A DNA stretch of 64,000 nt, taken from Enterococcus sp. HY326. Its GTDB lineage: Bacteria; Bacillota; Bacilli; Lactobacillales; Enterococcaceae. A program made the translations under genes and the position numbers. Every line of letters starts with the position of its first letter. The stretch's first letter is position 1. The notes beneath the pieces are model-generated. The model had not been told where the DNA came from, ran no database searches, and saw nothing but the letters and a program-made list of their open reading frames with translations. This document shows, piece after piece, positions 18,617-27,705 of the stretch. The stretch spans positions 372,001 to 436,000 of the forward strand of contig NZ_JANLGQ010000004.1 of the NCBI RefSeq assembly GCF_026157065.1. Direction: 5' to 3'.

Positions 18617-20404
18617 ATGAAAAGAAGTAAGCATTTTGGTTTGCTGACCACTGCGGGAGCATTAACATTGCTATTGGCAGCTTGTCAGGGCGGGAACACG
18701 ACAGATTCAGGGAGCCAAGAAAGTAACTCAAATGAAAACATCACCGAAAGCTTTACACAAACAGTTGTCAATGATGCTGACGCAATCGAAGGAGGAACCT
18801 TGGATGTTGCTGTAGCTTCTGATACACAATTTGTTGGATTATTTTCAGAAACATATTATACAGATGCGTATGATAATTATTATATGACACCATCTCATGA
18901 ACCAATTTTTTCAAATGATGATGACTTTGTAATTACCGATGATGGTGTTGCAACGTTAGAGTTAGATGAAGAGAACAATACTGCTACAGTTACCTTGACA
19001 AAAGAACCAGTCTGGTCAGATGGTGAGCCTGTGACATCTGAAGACTTAGCTTATCCTTACGAAGTAATTGGTCATCCTGATTACACAGGTATTCGCTACG
19101 ATTCTACTTATTCAAATATTGTAGGAATGGATGAGTATCATGCAGGAACAGCGGATACTATTTCTGGACTTACAATAGTTGATGATAAAACGATTCAAAT
19201 CACATTTAAAGAAATGAATCCTAATATGTTGCAGTTAAGTGGTGGGATCAATGCTAGCGCAATGCCAAAACATGTTTTTGAAAGCATTCCAGTTGCAGAT
19301 CAAGAACAAAGTGATGCAGTACGTACAAATCCAGTTACCTTTGGACCGTATTATATGAGCAGCATCGTAACAGGTGAATCTGTTGAATACTTACCAAATG
19401 AGTACTATTACCAAGGAACACCTAAATTGGATAAACTTGTGTTTACAAATGTATCAACTTCTTCAATTGTGGAGTCATTAAATTCTAAGACCTATGACTT
19501 AGTTTATTCAATGCCAACAGATAATTATCCAGATTACAGTGAAACAGATGGTTACCAAATGTTAGGTCGCGAGCAAATGGCTTATACTTACATCGGATTC
19601 AAATTAGGAACCTATGATACTGAAACTGGTGAAAATATTACTGATCCTAATGCTAAAATGTCAAATGTGAACTTACGCCAAGCGATGGGATATGCTGTAG
19701 ATAACGATGCGATTGGTGAACGTTTCTATCACGGATTACGCTCTGGGGCCTCTACTCTAATTCCACCAGTTTTCCAAACTTTACACGATTCTAGTATTAC
19801 AGGCTATACGTATGATCCTGATAAAGCCAATGAATTGCTAGACGAAGCAGGTTATGTTGATGTTGATGATGATGGAATTCGGGAAGATCCGGATGGTGAA
19901 AAGTTAACGATTAACTTCGCTTCAATGTCTGGTGGCGAAACAGCTCAACCATTAGCAGATTATTACATCCAACAATGGGAAGCTGTCGGTTTAGATGTTG
20001 AACTTACTTCTGGTCGTTTAATTGATTTCCAAGCCTTCTATGATCGTCTTGAAAATGATGACACTGAAATTGATGTGTTCCAAGGTGCTTGGAATACTGG
20101 GACAGCTCCATCTCCAGCTGGGTTATATGGCAGAACGGCTGCCTTTAACTACACTCGTTTTACTTCTGATGAAAACGATGAGCTTTTAGCTGCGATTGAT
20201 TCACAGGCTTCGTTTGATGATGACGCCCGTGTTGATGCCTACTCAGCTTGGCAAGAATACATGGTAGAGCAAGCGGTTGTTATTCCAACGCTTTATCGTA
20301 ACGAAATCTTACCAGTAAGTAACCGTGTTAAATCTTATACTTGGAACTACAATGAAACTGAAGATTACTTCACTATGGAACTAACTTCAGAAACACGCGA
20401 CTAA
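18617..20404 (+). CDS. oppA: Oligopeptide-binding lipoprotein OppA
   Basis: Extracellular solute-binding lipoprotein, family 5, 595 aa. The signal peptide ends in the lipobox LLAAC near residues 19-23, so the mature protein would be lipid-anchored at the cell surface. A Ser/Asn/Gly/Thr-rich linker follows, then the SBP-bac-5 fold with LTKEPVWSDGEPVTSEDLAY and NVNLRQAMGYAVDNDAI. GGGGAGGAAG precedes ATG 18617. As the last gene of the operon it is followed by a perfect 15-bp hairpin. The substrate is peptide by family; E. faecalis-type OppA homologues can also import pheromones, which cannot be judged here. Confidence 0.9.
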   Translation: MKRSKHFGLLTTAGALTLLLAACQGGNTTDSGSQESNSNENITESFTQTVVNDADAIEGGTLDVAVASDTQFVGLFSETYYTDAYDNYYMTPSHEPIFSNDDDFVITDDGVATLELDEENNTATVTLTKEPVWSDGEPVTSEDLAYPYEVIGHPDYTGIRYDSTYSNIVGMDEYHAGTADTISGLTIVDDKTIQITFKEMNPNMLQLSGGINASAMPKHVFESIPVADQEQSDAVRTNPVTFGPYYMSSIVTGESVEYLPNEYYYQGTPKLDKLVFTNVSTSSIVESLNSKTYDLVYSMPTDNYPDYSETDGYQMLGREQMAYTYIGFKLGTYDTETGENITDPNAKMSNVNLRQAMGYAVDNDAIGERFYHGLRSGASTLIPPVFQTLHDSSITGYTYDPDKANELLDEAGYVDVDDDGIREDPDGEKLTINFASMSGGETAQPLADYYIQQWEAVGLDVELTSGRLIDFQAFYDRLENDDTEIDVFQGAWNTGTAPSPAGLYGRTAAFNYTRFTSDENDELLAAIDSQASFDDDARVDAYSAWQEYMVEQAVVIPTLYRNEILPVSNRVKSYTWNYNETEDYFTMELTSETRD

Positions 20405-20422
20405 TCTATAATCTTTCAAATT

Positions 20423-20459
20423 CTAAAAGCTCGAAAGGAAATTTCTTTCGAGCTTTTAG
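20423..20459 (+). terminator. Terminator of the opp operon
   Basis: CTAAAAGCTCGAAAG (20423-20437) and CTTTCGAGCTTTTAG (20445-20459) form a perfect 15-bp stem. The T run is inside the right arm rather than after it. Confidence 0.75.
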
Positions 20460-20736
20460 TCTGCTCGGATAAGAAAAATCTGTGCTGAAGTATCAGTTGT
20501 TCTCGCATTGAAAAAAAATTAAAGATGTGTTGAAAATTCTCTGATTGATATTGAAAATTTTATAATCTAATATCGCTAAGTAAGATTTACCTAATATTTA
20601 CAACTTTTGATTCAAAGCTAGTTGAACAAAAATCAGTAGAGATAGACTTGGATCACATACCTAAAAAAGAATCTCACAAGCTGCTGTTTAATCTTTAAAC
20701 CAAGATAAAGTTCTTATGCTAAAAAGGAGAATCCCC
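20460..20736 (+). other. Non-coding spacer before the acetyltransferase gene
   Basis: About 280 AT-rich bases. I find no gene and no convincing -35/-10 pair; a TATAAT-like string near 20560 has no properly spaced partner. It must hold the promoter of the next gene unless transcription reads through the opp hairpin. Confidence 0.4.
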
Positions 20737-21294
20737 ATGTTTACCATAAAAATTGATAATGAGCTTACCTTAAAATTTCCTGACAAAAGTGATGCGGGCG
20801 GTTTGTTTGCCGTGGTTGAAGAAGACCGGCAAGAGTTGGGCCGCTGGATGCCTTGGGTTGCTGAAACTAAAACAGCAGCCGATGAGGAAAACTATTTAAA
20901 AATGTCTGCAAAAAAAATGATTGATGGCGAACTGTGGCTGGCGATTATTTTGGTGAATAATCAGCCGGTAGGCACTATCGATATCCACGGAATTGATTTG
21001 GTCAATCGCCAAGGGGAAATTGGCTACTGGCTTAGTCAAAAGGAGCAAAATCGCGGCATCGTCAGCCGAGCTTTAACCAAGGTCTGCGAAATTGCTTTTA
21101 CCGAATTACAGTTACATCGTTTAGGGCTTATCACAGAAGCTGGCAATCTAAAAAGTCAAAGGGTCGCAGAAAAAAATGGCTTTGAATTGGAAGGAACTCT
21201 GAGAGGATTTATAAGAAATGAAACAGGCTTTGTCGATGCCCAATTGTTTTCAAAGATAAATTCTTTAGCGGTGGTGGTAGATGCGGATGCGTAA
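20737..21294 (+). CDS. GNAT N-acetyltransferase, RimJ/RimL type
   Basis: Acetyl-CoA-dependent acetyltransferase of 185 aa. The RimL-like pattern is clear: LGRWMPWV near residue 33, GEIGYWLSQKEQNRGIVSRALTKVCEIAF near 100-128 (acetyl-CoA-binding V/I-x-x-x-x-R/Q-G-x-G/A variant QNRGIVSRA) and LGLITEAGNLKSQRVAEKNGFELEGTLR near the C-terminus. Such enzymes acetylate protein N-termini or small molecules; the target is unknown. AAAAGGAGA at 20721-20729 sets ATG 20737 as the start. It overlaps the next gene by 14 bases. Confidence 0.85.
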   Translation: MFTIKIDNELTLKFPDKSDAGGLFAVVEEDRQELGRWMPWVAETKTAADEENYLKMSAKKMIDGELWLAIILVNNQPVGTIDIHGIDLVNRQGEIGYWLSQKEQNRGIVSRALTKVCEIAFTELQLHRLGLITEAGNLKSQRVAEKNGFELEGTLRGFIRNETGFVDAQLFSKINSLAVVVDADA

Positions 21295-22339
21295 GCCTCA
21301 GCGCTTAAAACAAGGGGATAAAATTGCAATTGTCAGCTTGTCCTTTGGCATTTTAGGTGAACCAGAAGCAACTCAGCGGGTTGCAATTGCCACTGAGCGT
21401 TTAAAACAATTTGGTTTGGAACCGGTTTTTATGGAGCACGCCCTTAAAGGAATTGACTTTATTCAAGCTCATCCTGAAAAGCGGGCCGTCGATTTAAAGG
21501 CAGCCTTTGCAGAACCTTCTATTAAAGGGGTAATCTGTGCCATTGGTGGCGAAGATACCTTTCGGACAGTTCCCTTTTTACTAGAGGACGCAGAATTTAA
21601 AGAGTTAGTCACCAATCAGCCGAAAATTTTTTGTGGTTATTCTGATAGCACAATTAATCATTTGATGTTTTATAAATTAGGTCTGGAGACGTTTTATGGT
21701 CCGAGTTTCCTGAATGACTTAGGCGAAGAGACACCTGAGATGCTATCTTATACAAAAAGATATTTTAAAAACTTTTTAGCGGACTTTCCTGAAAGCAAAA
21801 TGATTGAGCCCAGCCCAGTCTGGTATCAGGAGACCGATCCTAAATTGATAGAGCAAGCTGATTCCAAAGGCTTTGAGCTGTTACAAGGGGCAAAAAGTTT
21901 TTCTGGTAAGCTGTTAGGTGGCTGCTTGGACAGCTTAGCTGATTTAATCACAGGTGCCAATCAAGCCGAAGAAGCGGTTGTTAATCAAACTTATCAACTT
22001 TTTCCCGAGCTAAGAGAGTGGCAGGGGAAAATTTTATTTATTGAGATAGCCGCTGGTCAACCGAATCCCCAAGTGTTCACAGAAAAATTACAGGTACTCA
22101 AAGATTTCGGTCTGTTTCAAGTAATTGCGGGGGTGATTGTCGGTAAGTCGGCAAATGAATTTTTTTACGAAGAGTATCAAGCAAGTTTGAAAAAAATTGT
22201 CGCAAATCCGAAGCTACCGATTGTGACCAATGTCAACTTTGGTCATTGCGCACCTCGATGTGTTTTGCCATACGGGTTAGCGGTGAAGGTGGATACAGAA
22301 ACGCAGAAAATTAGTTTTTTAGAAGAGACGTTTCAATAA
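21281..22339 (+). CDS. S66 family LD-carboxypeptidase/MccF-like peptidase
   Basis: Serine peptidase of family S66, whose members trim murein tetrapeptides (LdcA) or hydrolyse acyl-sulfamoyl nucleotide antibiotics (MccF). In the 352-aa product the nucleophile motif GYSDST lies near residue 121, the glutamate in LFIEIAAGQPNPQ near 256 and the histidine in GHCAPRCVLPYG near 320, giving the Ser-Glu-His triad. GGEDTFR near 86 is another family marker. No signal peptide is seen, so it is cytoplasmic; the longer MccF-like subgroup is my preference. The start could be ATG 21281 or 21287. It overlaps the acetyltransferase gene and is probably co-transcribed. Confidence 0.85.
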   Translation: MRMRKPQRLKQGDKIAIVSLSFGILGEPEATQRVAIATERLKQFGLEPVFMEHALKGIDFIQAHPEKRAVDLKAAFAEPSIKGVICAIGGEDTFRTVPFLLEDAEFKELVTNQPKIFCGYSDSTINHLMFYKLGLETFYGPSFLNDLGEETPEMLSYTKRYFKNFLADFPESKMIEPSPVWYQETDPKLIEQADSKGFELLQGAKSFSGKLLGGCLDSLADLITGANQAEEAVVNQTYQLFPELREWQGKILFIEIAAGQPNPQVFTEKLQVLKDFGLFQVIAGVIVGKSANEFFYEEYQASLKKIVANPKLPIVTNVNFGHCAPRCVLPYGLAVKVDTETQKISFLEETFQ

Positions 22340-22435
22340 AAACAGGTTTCCCAAAATTTTAATTTTAGGATGCCCAAAAAAATTTTTCTGAAAGCCAAAA
22401 TGATTATATTTTTCAAATTTTCAACACTTGTTTCC

Positions 22436-22470
22436 AAAAAAGTAATACACTCTTAAAAGTTACTTTTTTT
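22436..22470 (+). promoter_or_regulatory. Hairpin touching the ribosome binding site of the CDF gene
   Basis: AAAAAAGTAA (22436-22445) and TTACTTTTTT (22460-22469) form a perfect 10-bp inverted repeat with a 14-base loop. The right arm is a T run immediately followed by GGAGGG, the ribosome binding site of the next gene. It could end the upstream transcript, attenuate the CDF gene, or be a protein operator. There is no space for a promoter after it. Confidence 0.5.
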
Positions 22471-22481
22471 GGAGGGATTAG

Positions 22482-23354
22482 ATGATTGAAGAACGCTCAC
22501 GGGAATTGAGGCAGGCTGAGAAGGGTGCGATTATTAGTATTATCGCCTATATATTGGTCTCGATTGTCAAACTGGCAGTTGGAAATTTAGCAAATTCGGA
22601 GGCCTTACGAGCTGACGGTTTAAATAATGTGACGGATATTATTGCTTCGGTGGCGGTTTTAATCGGTCTGCGCTTAGCCCAAAAGCCAGCGGATGAGGAT
22701 CATCGCTATGGCCATTGGAAGGCAGAAAATGTGGCTAGTCTAGTCACCTCGTTTATTATGCTGATGGTGGGGCTCGAGGTTTTTTATTCTTCCATCACTA
22801 ATTTACTTTCTGGGAACACGCAAGCGCCAGACTTTGTGGCGGCAATTGTCGGTGTGGTCTCGGCTGTCTTTATGTATGGAGTTTATTTTTATAATAAAAA
22901 GCTTTCGCAAAAAGTTAATAGCTCGGCACTTTTGGCAGCGGCTAAGGATAATCGCAGTGATGCTTGGACAAGTATTGCAACAGCTGTGGCCGTGTTAGCC
23001 GCAACTTTTAATTTAGGTTGGATTGACAGTTTAGCGGCTGTTGGGGTAGCTGTTTTAATTTTAAAAACGGCCTTCGATATCTTTAAGGATAGTGTCTTTT
23101 CCTTATCTGATGGTTTTGATCAGACATTGCTGACTGATTATACCGAACGAATTGAAAACATTGTCGGGATTGAAGAAGTCTTGAATATTCGCGGTCGGTC
23201 TTACGGAGCCAATATTTTCTTAGATATCGTTGTGGCAATGGACCCGCAGATGACAGTGGCCCGCAGTCATCAAATCACGGATGAAATTGAAGAAATGCTG
23301 CGGCTAAACTGCGGTGTTTTTGATACAGACATCCATGTAGAGCCTTCAGAATAA
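22482..23354 (+). CDS. mntE: Cation diffusion facilitator, probable manganese exporter
   Basis: Six-helix CDF exporter of 290 aa with a C-terminal cytoplasmic domain. Helix 2 has ADGLNNVTDIIAS (NxxxD) and helix 5 has KDNRSDAWTSIATAVA (DxxxD); the N-D-D-D site is that described for the streptococcal Mn exporter MntE, whereas Zn-type CDFs have histidine in these positions. HRYGHWKAENVASL between helices 2 and 3 is a common CDF motif. GGAGGG is eight bases before ATG 22482. The gene symbol is by analogy; iron or other metals are possible. It is followed by a long nested terminator. Confidence 0.75.
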   Translation: MIEERSRELRQAEKGAIISIIAYILVSIVKLAVGNLANSEALRADGLNNVTDIIASVAVLIGLRLAQKPADEDHRYGHWKAENVASLVTSFIMLMVGLEVFYSSITNLLSGNTQAPDFVAAIVGVVSAVFMYGVYFYNKKLSQKVNSSALLAAAKDNRSDAWTSIATAVAVLAATFNLGWIDSLAAVGVAVLILKTAFDIFKDSVFSLSDGFDQTLLTDYTERIENIVGIEEVLNIRGRSYGANIFLDIVVAMDPQMTVARSHQITDEIEEMLRLNCGVFDTDIHVEPSE

Positions 23355-23374
23355 AACTATAGATAACGATGAAC

Positions 23375-23450
23375 TTGCTAGAGTGTGGAAAGTCTGTCAA
23401 GAAACTAGATTCGCAGTTTCTTGATAGCCCACTGCTCTAGCAATTTTTTT
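23375..23450 (+). terminator. Nested-hairpin terminator after the CDF gene
   Basis: TTGCTAGAG (23375-23383) pairs with CTCTAGCAA (23435-23443), followed by seven T. Inside, GTCAAGAAACT (23396-23406) pairs with AGTTTCTTGAT (23415-23425). The rest of the spacer to 23658 is AT-rich, holds no gene I can see, and must carry the promoter of the efflux operon; I could not define it. Confidence 0.85.
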
Positions 23451-23658
23451 GAAAAAAATCTTAACACAATCAAACGACAACATAGCACAAAAAAACTAAT
23501 TCCATGAAGAAAAATTTTCCTTGTAAAGTAGTCTACATTAAAAAAAATCTTTGGATCTGCTTTATTTTGTTGAAATTTTTCAGGAAAGATTGTTTTTTTA
23601 AAATAAAATGATAGGCTATAGGAGAGGGTTTGGAAAAAGCGTTTATTGGAGGAGAAAA

Positions 23659-25611
23659 ATGAATCATTCAGAAAAGGTAGAAAGGTTTTTTAAGAAGACT
23701 AAAACTTGGAATATGGTGCTGTTAATTATTGTTGGTCTAAGTGCAATTATGGGAATTGCCAATATACCAACAACCTTAAATCCCCAAATGGCGGACATAT
23801 CCAATCTACCAGAGGAAACCGTAGCTATCAGCGAGCAATTATTTGCTTTTCAAGATAGTCTTGTGGTAAAAGCTTATGCCATCATAACTTTATTAATCGA
23901 TATTGCAGTTGTTGTGCTGCTGTTTAAAAATAATCGTAAACTAAATCAAGAAAAGTTGCCGAATACCATTCCTTATTATTTGCAGTTTGCTTTGGTCGTG
24001 GTGAATGTCATCTACACTTTAGTTTTAACTCCGCAAATTGATTTAGGAGATCCCAGCTTGAGTGGAGTCAGCAGTGTCTTGAGTATTTTTTCAGCAATTG
24101 GGGTTATCATTGGGTCTTTATTTGTGCTTGTCCCTGCCTTGATGGCTTTATTAAATTTGCGCAAGGTCAAAGGGGCTATTTTAGAAGCGGATATTTCCCG
24201 AGCTGAGCTAGAGGCTGAAAAAATTGTTCCAGAACCAGCGGCAGTTGTCGCAGCAGAAGAACTAAATGATGAGCTGAAAGCAGACGACAGCGTAACAGAA
24301 ATTGTAAAAGAGTCTCAAGTAGAAGTTAAAACTGATGAGAAAGCGTCAGAACTAGCGGCTAAGACTAAACCAGCGAGCTCTCTAGCTGCGACTAGCGGAA
24401 CTCGCAAAAAAGAGCCGCGTTTTTCGAAAAAGCAAAAAATAATTTTTGGTGTTTTGGCAGGAGTAGCTGCTATTGCGTTGCTTGTCGGTGGGATGATGGC
24501 TTTTATGGCTTCTCAAAATAATGAGGCTTCAGCGTTACCAAGTTATACCACCGCCGAGGTCACAATGGCTGACCCGTTAACCTTTAATGGGACTGTCGAG
24601 GCTGAACAAACTAGCGATGTTTATTTAGATGCAACTAAAGGCCGGATCAGTGAAATTTTAGTGGCAAATGGCCAAGAAGTTGCTGCTGGTACGCCCATCC
24701 TTTCTTATCAAAGTGATGAAGTGGCAGAACAAGTAAAAACAGCAGAACAGCAATTAAGTACTTTAAATTTACAAGCAACAAATGCGTCTGCTAGTCTGCA
24801 AAGTGCACAAACGCGAAAAAATGAAATTCAAGCTAATTTAACAACAGCCCGCAATCGTTTCAATGGGGCTGATGCGAATTCTCCTGAAGGCCAAGTGACT
24901 CGCCAAGAACAACAGGCTTTGATTGATCAATATACACAATCGATAACTGCTCAAGATGATGTCATTCAACAAGCGCAACAAGCAGTTGACGCTGCCAATT
25001 TAGAAGTCAGCAACGCGAACAGCAACGTCGAAGATTTGCGCAGTCGTGTAGCCACACAAGTCACTGCTGAAATTGACGGCATTGCGATTGTCAATGAAGA
25101 AGGTCAAATGAGTGCTACAGTACCTGTGATTCAAGTTGTCAGCAAGGCAACTGTCATTAAGACAACCGTTTCAGAATATGATTATCATCGGATTGTTGTT
25201 GGTAGAACAGTCACTGCTCGCGCTGTTAGCAGCGACCAATCGGTCAACGGTACAATTACCCAAGTTAATTTATTACCTGATGCAGCCGCGGCAGCCGCAG
25301 CTACGGGAGCGACTACCACAACAGCCAATTATACCTTCACGGTGAAACCAGAGAGTGACATGCAATATGGCTACAGCTGTCAAGTGACGTTACCGTTAGA
25401 AGAATTACGCATCCCTGCTTCAGCAGTTGTCACAGAAGGTGAGATGCAATTTGCCTATCAAGTGGTAGACGGTCAGGCAGTCAAAACGGCTATCACCGCA
25501 GAGGATCAATCTGGTGTGACTGTGGTCCGGGAAGGGCTAGAGCAAGGCGCACAAATTATCACCAATCCAGATGACCAGCTAACGGATGGTCTGGAAGTGA
25601 TGGTGAATTAA
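23659..25611 (+). CDS. Efflux adaptor (MacA/YknX-like) with extra N-terminal four-helix membrane domain
   Basis: Membrane fusion protein of an ABC efflux system, 650 aa. The C-terminal ~355 residues are a HlyD/MacA-type adaptor: a biotinyl-lipoyl half near 310-355 (GRISEILVANGQEVAAGTPILSY), an alanine/glutamine-rich coiled coil about 360-455, a second lipoyl half, and a beta-barrel ending LRIPASAVV. A membrane anchor lies at about 261-284. Unusually, residues 1-170 contain four further predicted helices (near 17-35, 72-92, 106-125 and 140-166), followed by a charged, Ala/Glu/Lys-rich linker to about 255. Typical YknX proteins begin at the anchor. In Bacillus a separate multi-span protein, YknW, works with YknXYZ, so the extra domain may be a fused counterpart (inference). 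TTGGAGGAG before ATG 23659 sets the start. Confidence 0.85.
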   Translation: MNHSEKVERFFKKTKTWNMVLLIIVGLSAIMGIANIPTTLNPQMADISNLPEETVAISEQLFAFQDSLVVKAYAIITLLIDIAVVVLLFKNNRKLNQEKLPNTIPYYLQFALVVVNVIYTLVLTPQIDLGDPSLSGVSSVLSIFSAIGVIIGSLFVLVPALMALLNLRKVKGAILEADISRAELEAEKIVPEPAAVVAAEELNDELKADDSVTEIVKESQVEVKTDEKASELAAKTKPASSLAATSGTRKKEPRFSKKQKIIFGVLAGVAAIALLVGGMMAFMASQNNEASALPSYTTAEVTMADPLTFNGTVEAEQTSDVYLDATKGRISEILVANGQEVAAGTPILSYQSDEVAEQVKTAEQQLSTLNLQATNASASLQSAQTRKNEIQANLTTARNRFNGADANSPEGQVTRQEQQALIDQYTQSITAQDDVIQQAQQAVDAANLEVSNANSNVEDLRSRVATQVTAEIDGIAIVNEEGQMSATVPVIQVVSKATVIKTTVSEYDYHRIVVGRTVTARAVSSDQSVNGTITQVNLLPDAAAAAAATGATTTTANYTFTVKPESDMQYGYSCQVTLPLEELRIPASAVVTEGEMQFAYQVVDGQAVKTAITAEDQSGVTVVREGLEQGAQIITNPDDQLTDGLEVMVN

Positions 25612-26295
25612 ATGATTGATTTAATCAATGTAAATAAATATTATAAAACCGACGAGGAAACACTCCATGTTTTAAAAGATATTAATCTACATGTTAACGC
25701 CGGTGAGATGATGGCGATTATGGGGCCTTCTGGTTCCGGAAAATCGACGTTAATTAATTTATTAGGTTTTATTGACCGGAAATTTGAAGGGGAGTACTTG
25801 TTTGAAGGGCAATCGTTGCTCTCGTCATCTGATGATGTCTTGTCAAAGGTTCGCAATCAGACAGTCGGTTTTGTTTTCCAAAATTTTAGCTTAATTGAAA
25901 ATAATACGGTTTTTGAAAATGTTGAGCTGCCACTTTTATACAACGGCTATGGGCTGCATCAAACAAAGGAAAAAGTTTTGGCGGCTTTAGACAAAGTCGG
26001 CTTAAAAAATAAAGCCGACAAACATCCCAAACAACTTTCTGGTGGGCAGCAGCAGCGGGTAGCGATTGCACGAGCACTGATTAATCAGCCGAAATTTATT
26101 ATTGCTGATGAACCGACGGGGGCTTTAGATACCCACACTTCAGCTGATATTATGAATTTATTCGTGGATTTGAATAAACAAGAGCAGTCCACGATTATTT
26201 TAGTCACCCACGACCCAGAACTAGTACCTTATTGCGATCGATTAATCAGCATTCGTGATGGTGCGATTATTGAGGATAAGGAGCTGATTCGATGA
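25612..26295 (+). CDS. ABC transporter ATP-binding protein, MacB/YknY type
   Basis: ATPase of 227 aa of the LolD/MacB class: Walker [10 protein letters not shown] near residue 39, Q-loop FVFQNFSLI, signature LSGGQQQR near 142, Walker B FIIADEPTGALD near 160 and the H-loop in LVTHDPE. It starts directly after the adaptor stop and overlaps the permease by four bases (ATGA), so the three genes form one operon. It powers extrusion through the MacB-like permease. Confidence 0.92.
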   Translation: MIDLINVNKYYKTDEETLHVLKDINLHVNAGEMMAIMGPSGSGKSTLINLLGFIDRKFEGEYLFEGQSLLSSSDDVLSKVRNQTVGFVFQNFSLIENNTVFENVELPLLYNGYGLHQTKEKVLAALDKVGLKNKADKHPKQLSGGQQQRVAIARALINQPKFIIADEPTGALDTHTSADIMNLFVDLNKQEQSTIILVTHDPELVPYCDRLISIRDGAIIEDKELIR

Positions 26296-27491
26296 AATTT
26301 TACGTGAATTGGCGGACTGCCACCAAAGCGATTTTTAAAAATCGCAAACGCAGTATTTTGACGATGTTTGGGATTATTATCGGAATTGCAGCGGTTATTG
26401 CCATTTTAGCAATTGGTCGGGGCTTTGAGCGGGACACGATTCGTAGCCTGCAGGGCAATGATTCTGATCAGGTGACAATTCAAGTCAATTTTACTGCGAC
26501 GGATGAAAGTATTTACAATAGCAATCTGAGTTTTTTTAATGACCAAGATCTCACGTTGATTGATAGTGTAGAGGGAGTTGCATCGGCAAAATTTCCTGAG
26601 CCGGATTATTCAATGATGCAGCAAAATTTAATGATTCAAAATGAAAGCCAATATAAAATGATTTCCTTAACGGAAGACAACAGCCGACCAGTCGAATTTG
26701 GCCGCAGCTTAACAAGCGAAGATGATCAAATTCGCAATAAAGTGCTAGTTGTTGATTCTCAAACTGCTGAGGATTTATACGGTAGTGCTGAAAATGCCGT
26801 AAACGGTGGAGTTACGATTAACGGTCAAGTCTTTACAATTGTCGGAGTCTTTCAAGCGGCGGAAACTGAAAGCATGTTTTCAATGATGGAAACCAATTTA
26901 GAAATTCCCCAAAGTAGCTATCTGTATTATTTTCCAGAAAATACAGATGCTTATGCGGTGAATGTCATCTTAGAAGACGGAGCAACTCCGGGAACTGTCA
27001 CAACAGATGTTATCAAGCGTCTAGAAGACAGCGGCACGATGCGGCAATACGGCGACTATCAAGTTTTTGATACCGCCTTGCTGACAGATGGCGTTGGCCA
27101 AGTTTTAGGCACAATTACTTTATTTATTTCTGCTGTCGCCGGTATTTCTTTATTTATCGCCGGTGTGGGTGTTATGAATATGATGTATATTTCAGTCTCA
27201 GAGCGGACCAAAGAAATTGGGATTCGTCGAGCTTTGGGAGCCACCAAAAGATCCATTCGGATGCAATTTTTGTTGGAGGGGATGTCGCTAACCTTAGTTG
27301 GCGGGATTATCGGTTATATTATCGGGATTCTTTTGGCTTATTTAATCGGGTCATTAGTTGGGGTTTCGGTTTCGGTCGATTTATTTACCGTCACTTTGGC
27401 GGTAGGTGTCTCCAGTGCTATCGGCTTAATCTTCTCTGTGATGCCGGCTTCAGAAGCGGCCCGCAAAGATTTGATTGATATCTTGCGTTAA
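26292..27491 (+). CDS. ABC transporter permease, MacB/YknZ type
   Basis: Permease of 399 aa with the MacB layout: one N-terminal helix (ILTMFGIIIGIAAVIAILAIG), a large extracellular domain about residues 45-270, and three C-terminal helices starting with LGTITLFISAVAGISLFIAGVGVMNMM. The cytosolic loop SVSERTKEIGIRRALGATKRSIRMQFL is the FtsX-family coupling signature. It overlaps the ATPase gene. Substrates of this class are peptides, toxins or lipopeptides; none can be deduced here. Confidence 0.92.
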   Translation: MKFYVNWRTATKAIFKNRKRSILTMFGIIIGIAAVIAILAIGRGFERDTIRSLQGNDSDQVTIQVNFTATDESIYNSNLSFFNDQDLTLIDSVEGVASAKFPEPDYSMMQQNLMIQNESQYKMISLTEDNSRPVEFGRSLTSEDDQIRNKVLVVDSQTAEDLYGSAENAVNGGVTINGQVFTIVGVFQAAETESMFSMMETNLEIPQSSYLYYFPENTDAYAVNVILEDGATPGTVTTDVIKRLEDSGTMRQYGDYQVFDTALLTDGVGQVLGTITLFISAVAGISLFIAGVGVMNMMYISVSERTKEIGIRRALGATKRSIRMQFLLEGMSLTLVGGIIGYIIGILLAYLIGSLVGVSVSVDLFTVTLAVGVSSAIGLIFSVMPASEAARKDLIDILR

Positions 27492-27654
27492 TTCAAAAAA
27501 ACTATGGCAAACAATTTTTCAAAATACTTTAACACTTGCTAGAAGATAATTTTTATTAGTAATGAAAATTATTACAAAACCACGCTAGCAGAGCTGACTT
27601 ATGAGCTCTTTGTCAACAAGTTATTGAGGTATAAATTCAATAGAATCATGTAAG

Positions 27655-27688
27655 CGGCTAGTCAGCTTTGTTGCCTAGCCGTTTGTTT
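27655..27688 (+). terminator. Terminator between efflux operon and convergent acetyltransferase gene
   Basis: CGGCTAG (27655-27661) pairs with CTAGCCG (27675-27681), followed by TTTGTTTG. Further upstream ATAATTTT/AAAATTAT and GCTAG copies around 27540-27595 can also pair, giving a second, larger structure. Confidence 0.6.
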
Positions 27689-27705
27689 GTCCTTAGTTAT
27701 AATCT

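Noticed and set aside
22482-23354. Zinc-specific CDF transporter
   Set aside because: The membrane metal site lacks the histidines of Zn-type members and shows Asn/Asp instead, so manganese is the better guess.
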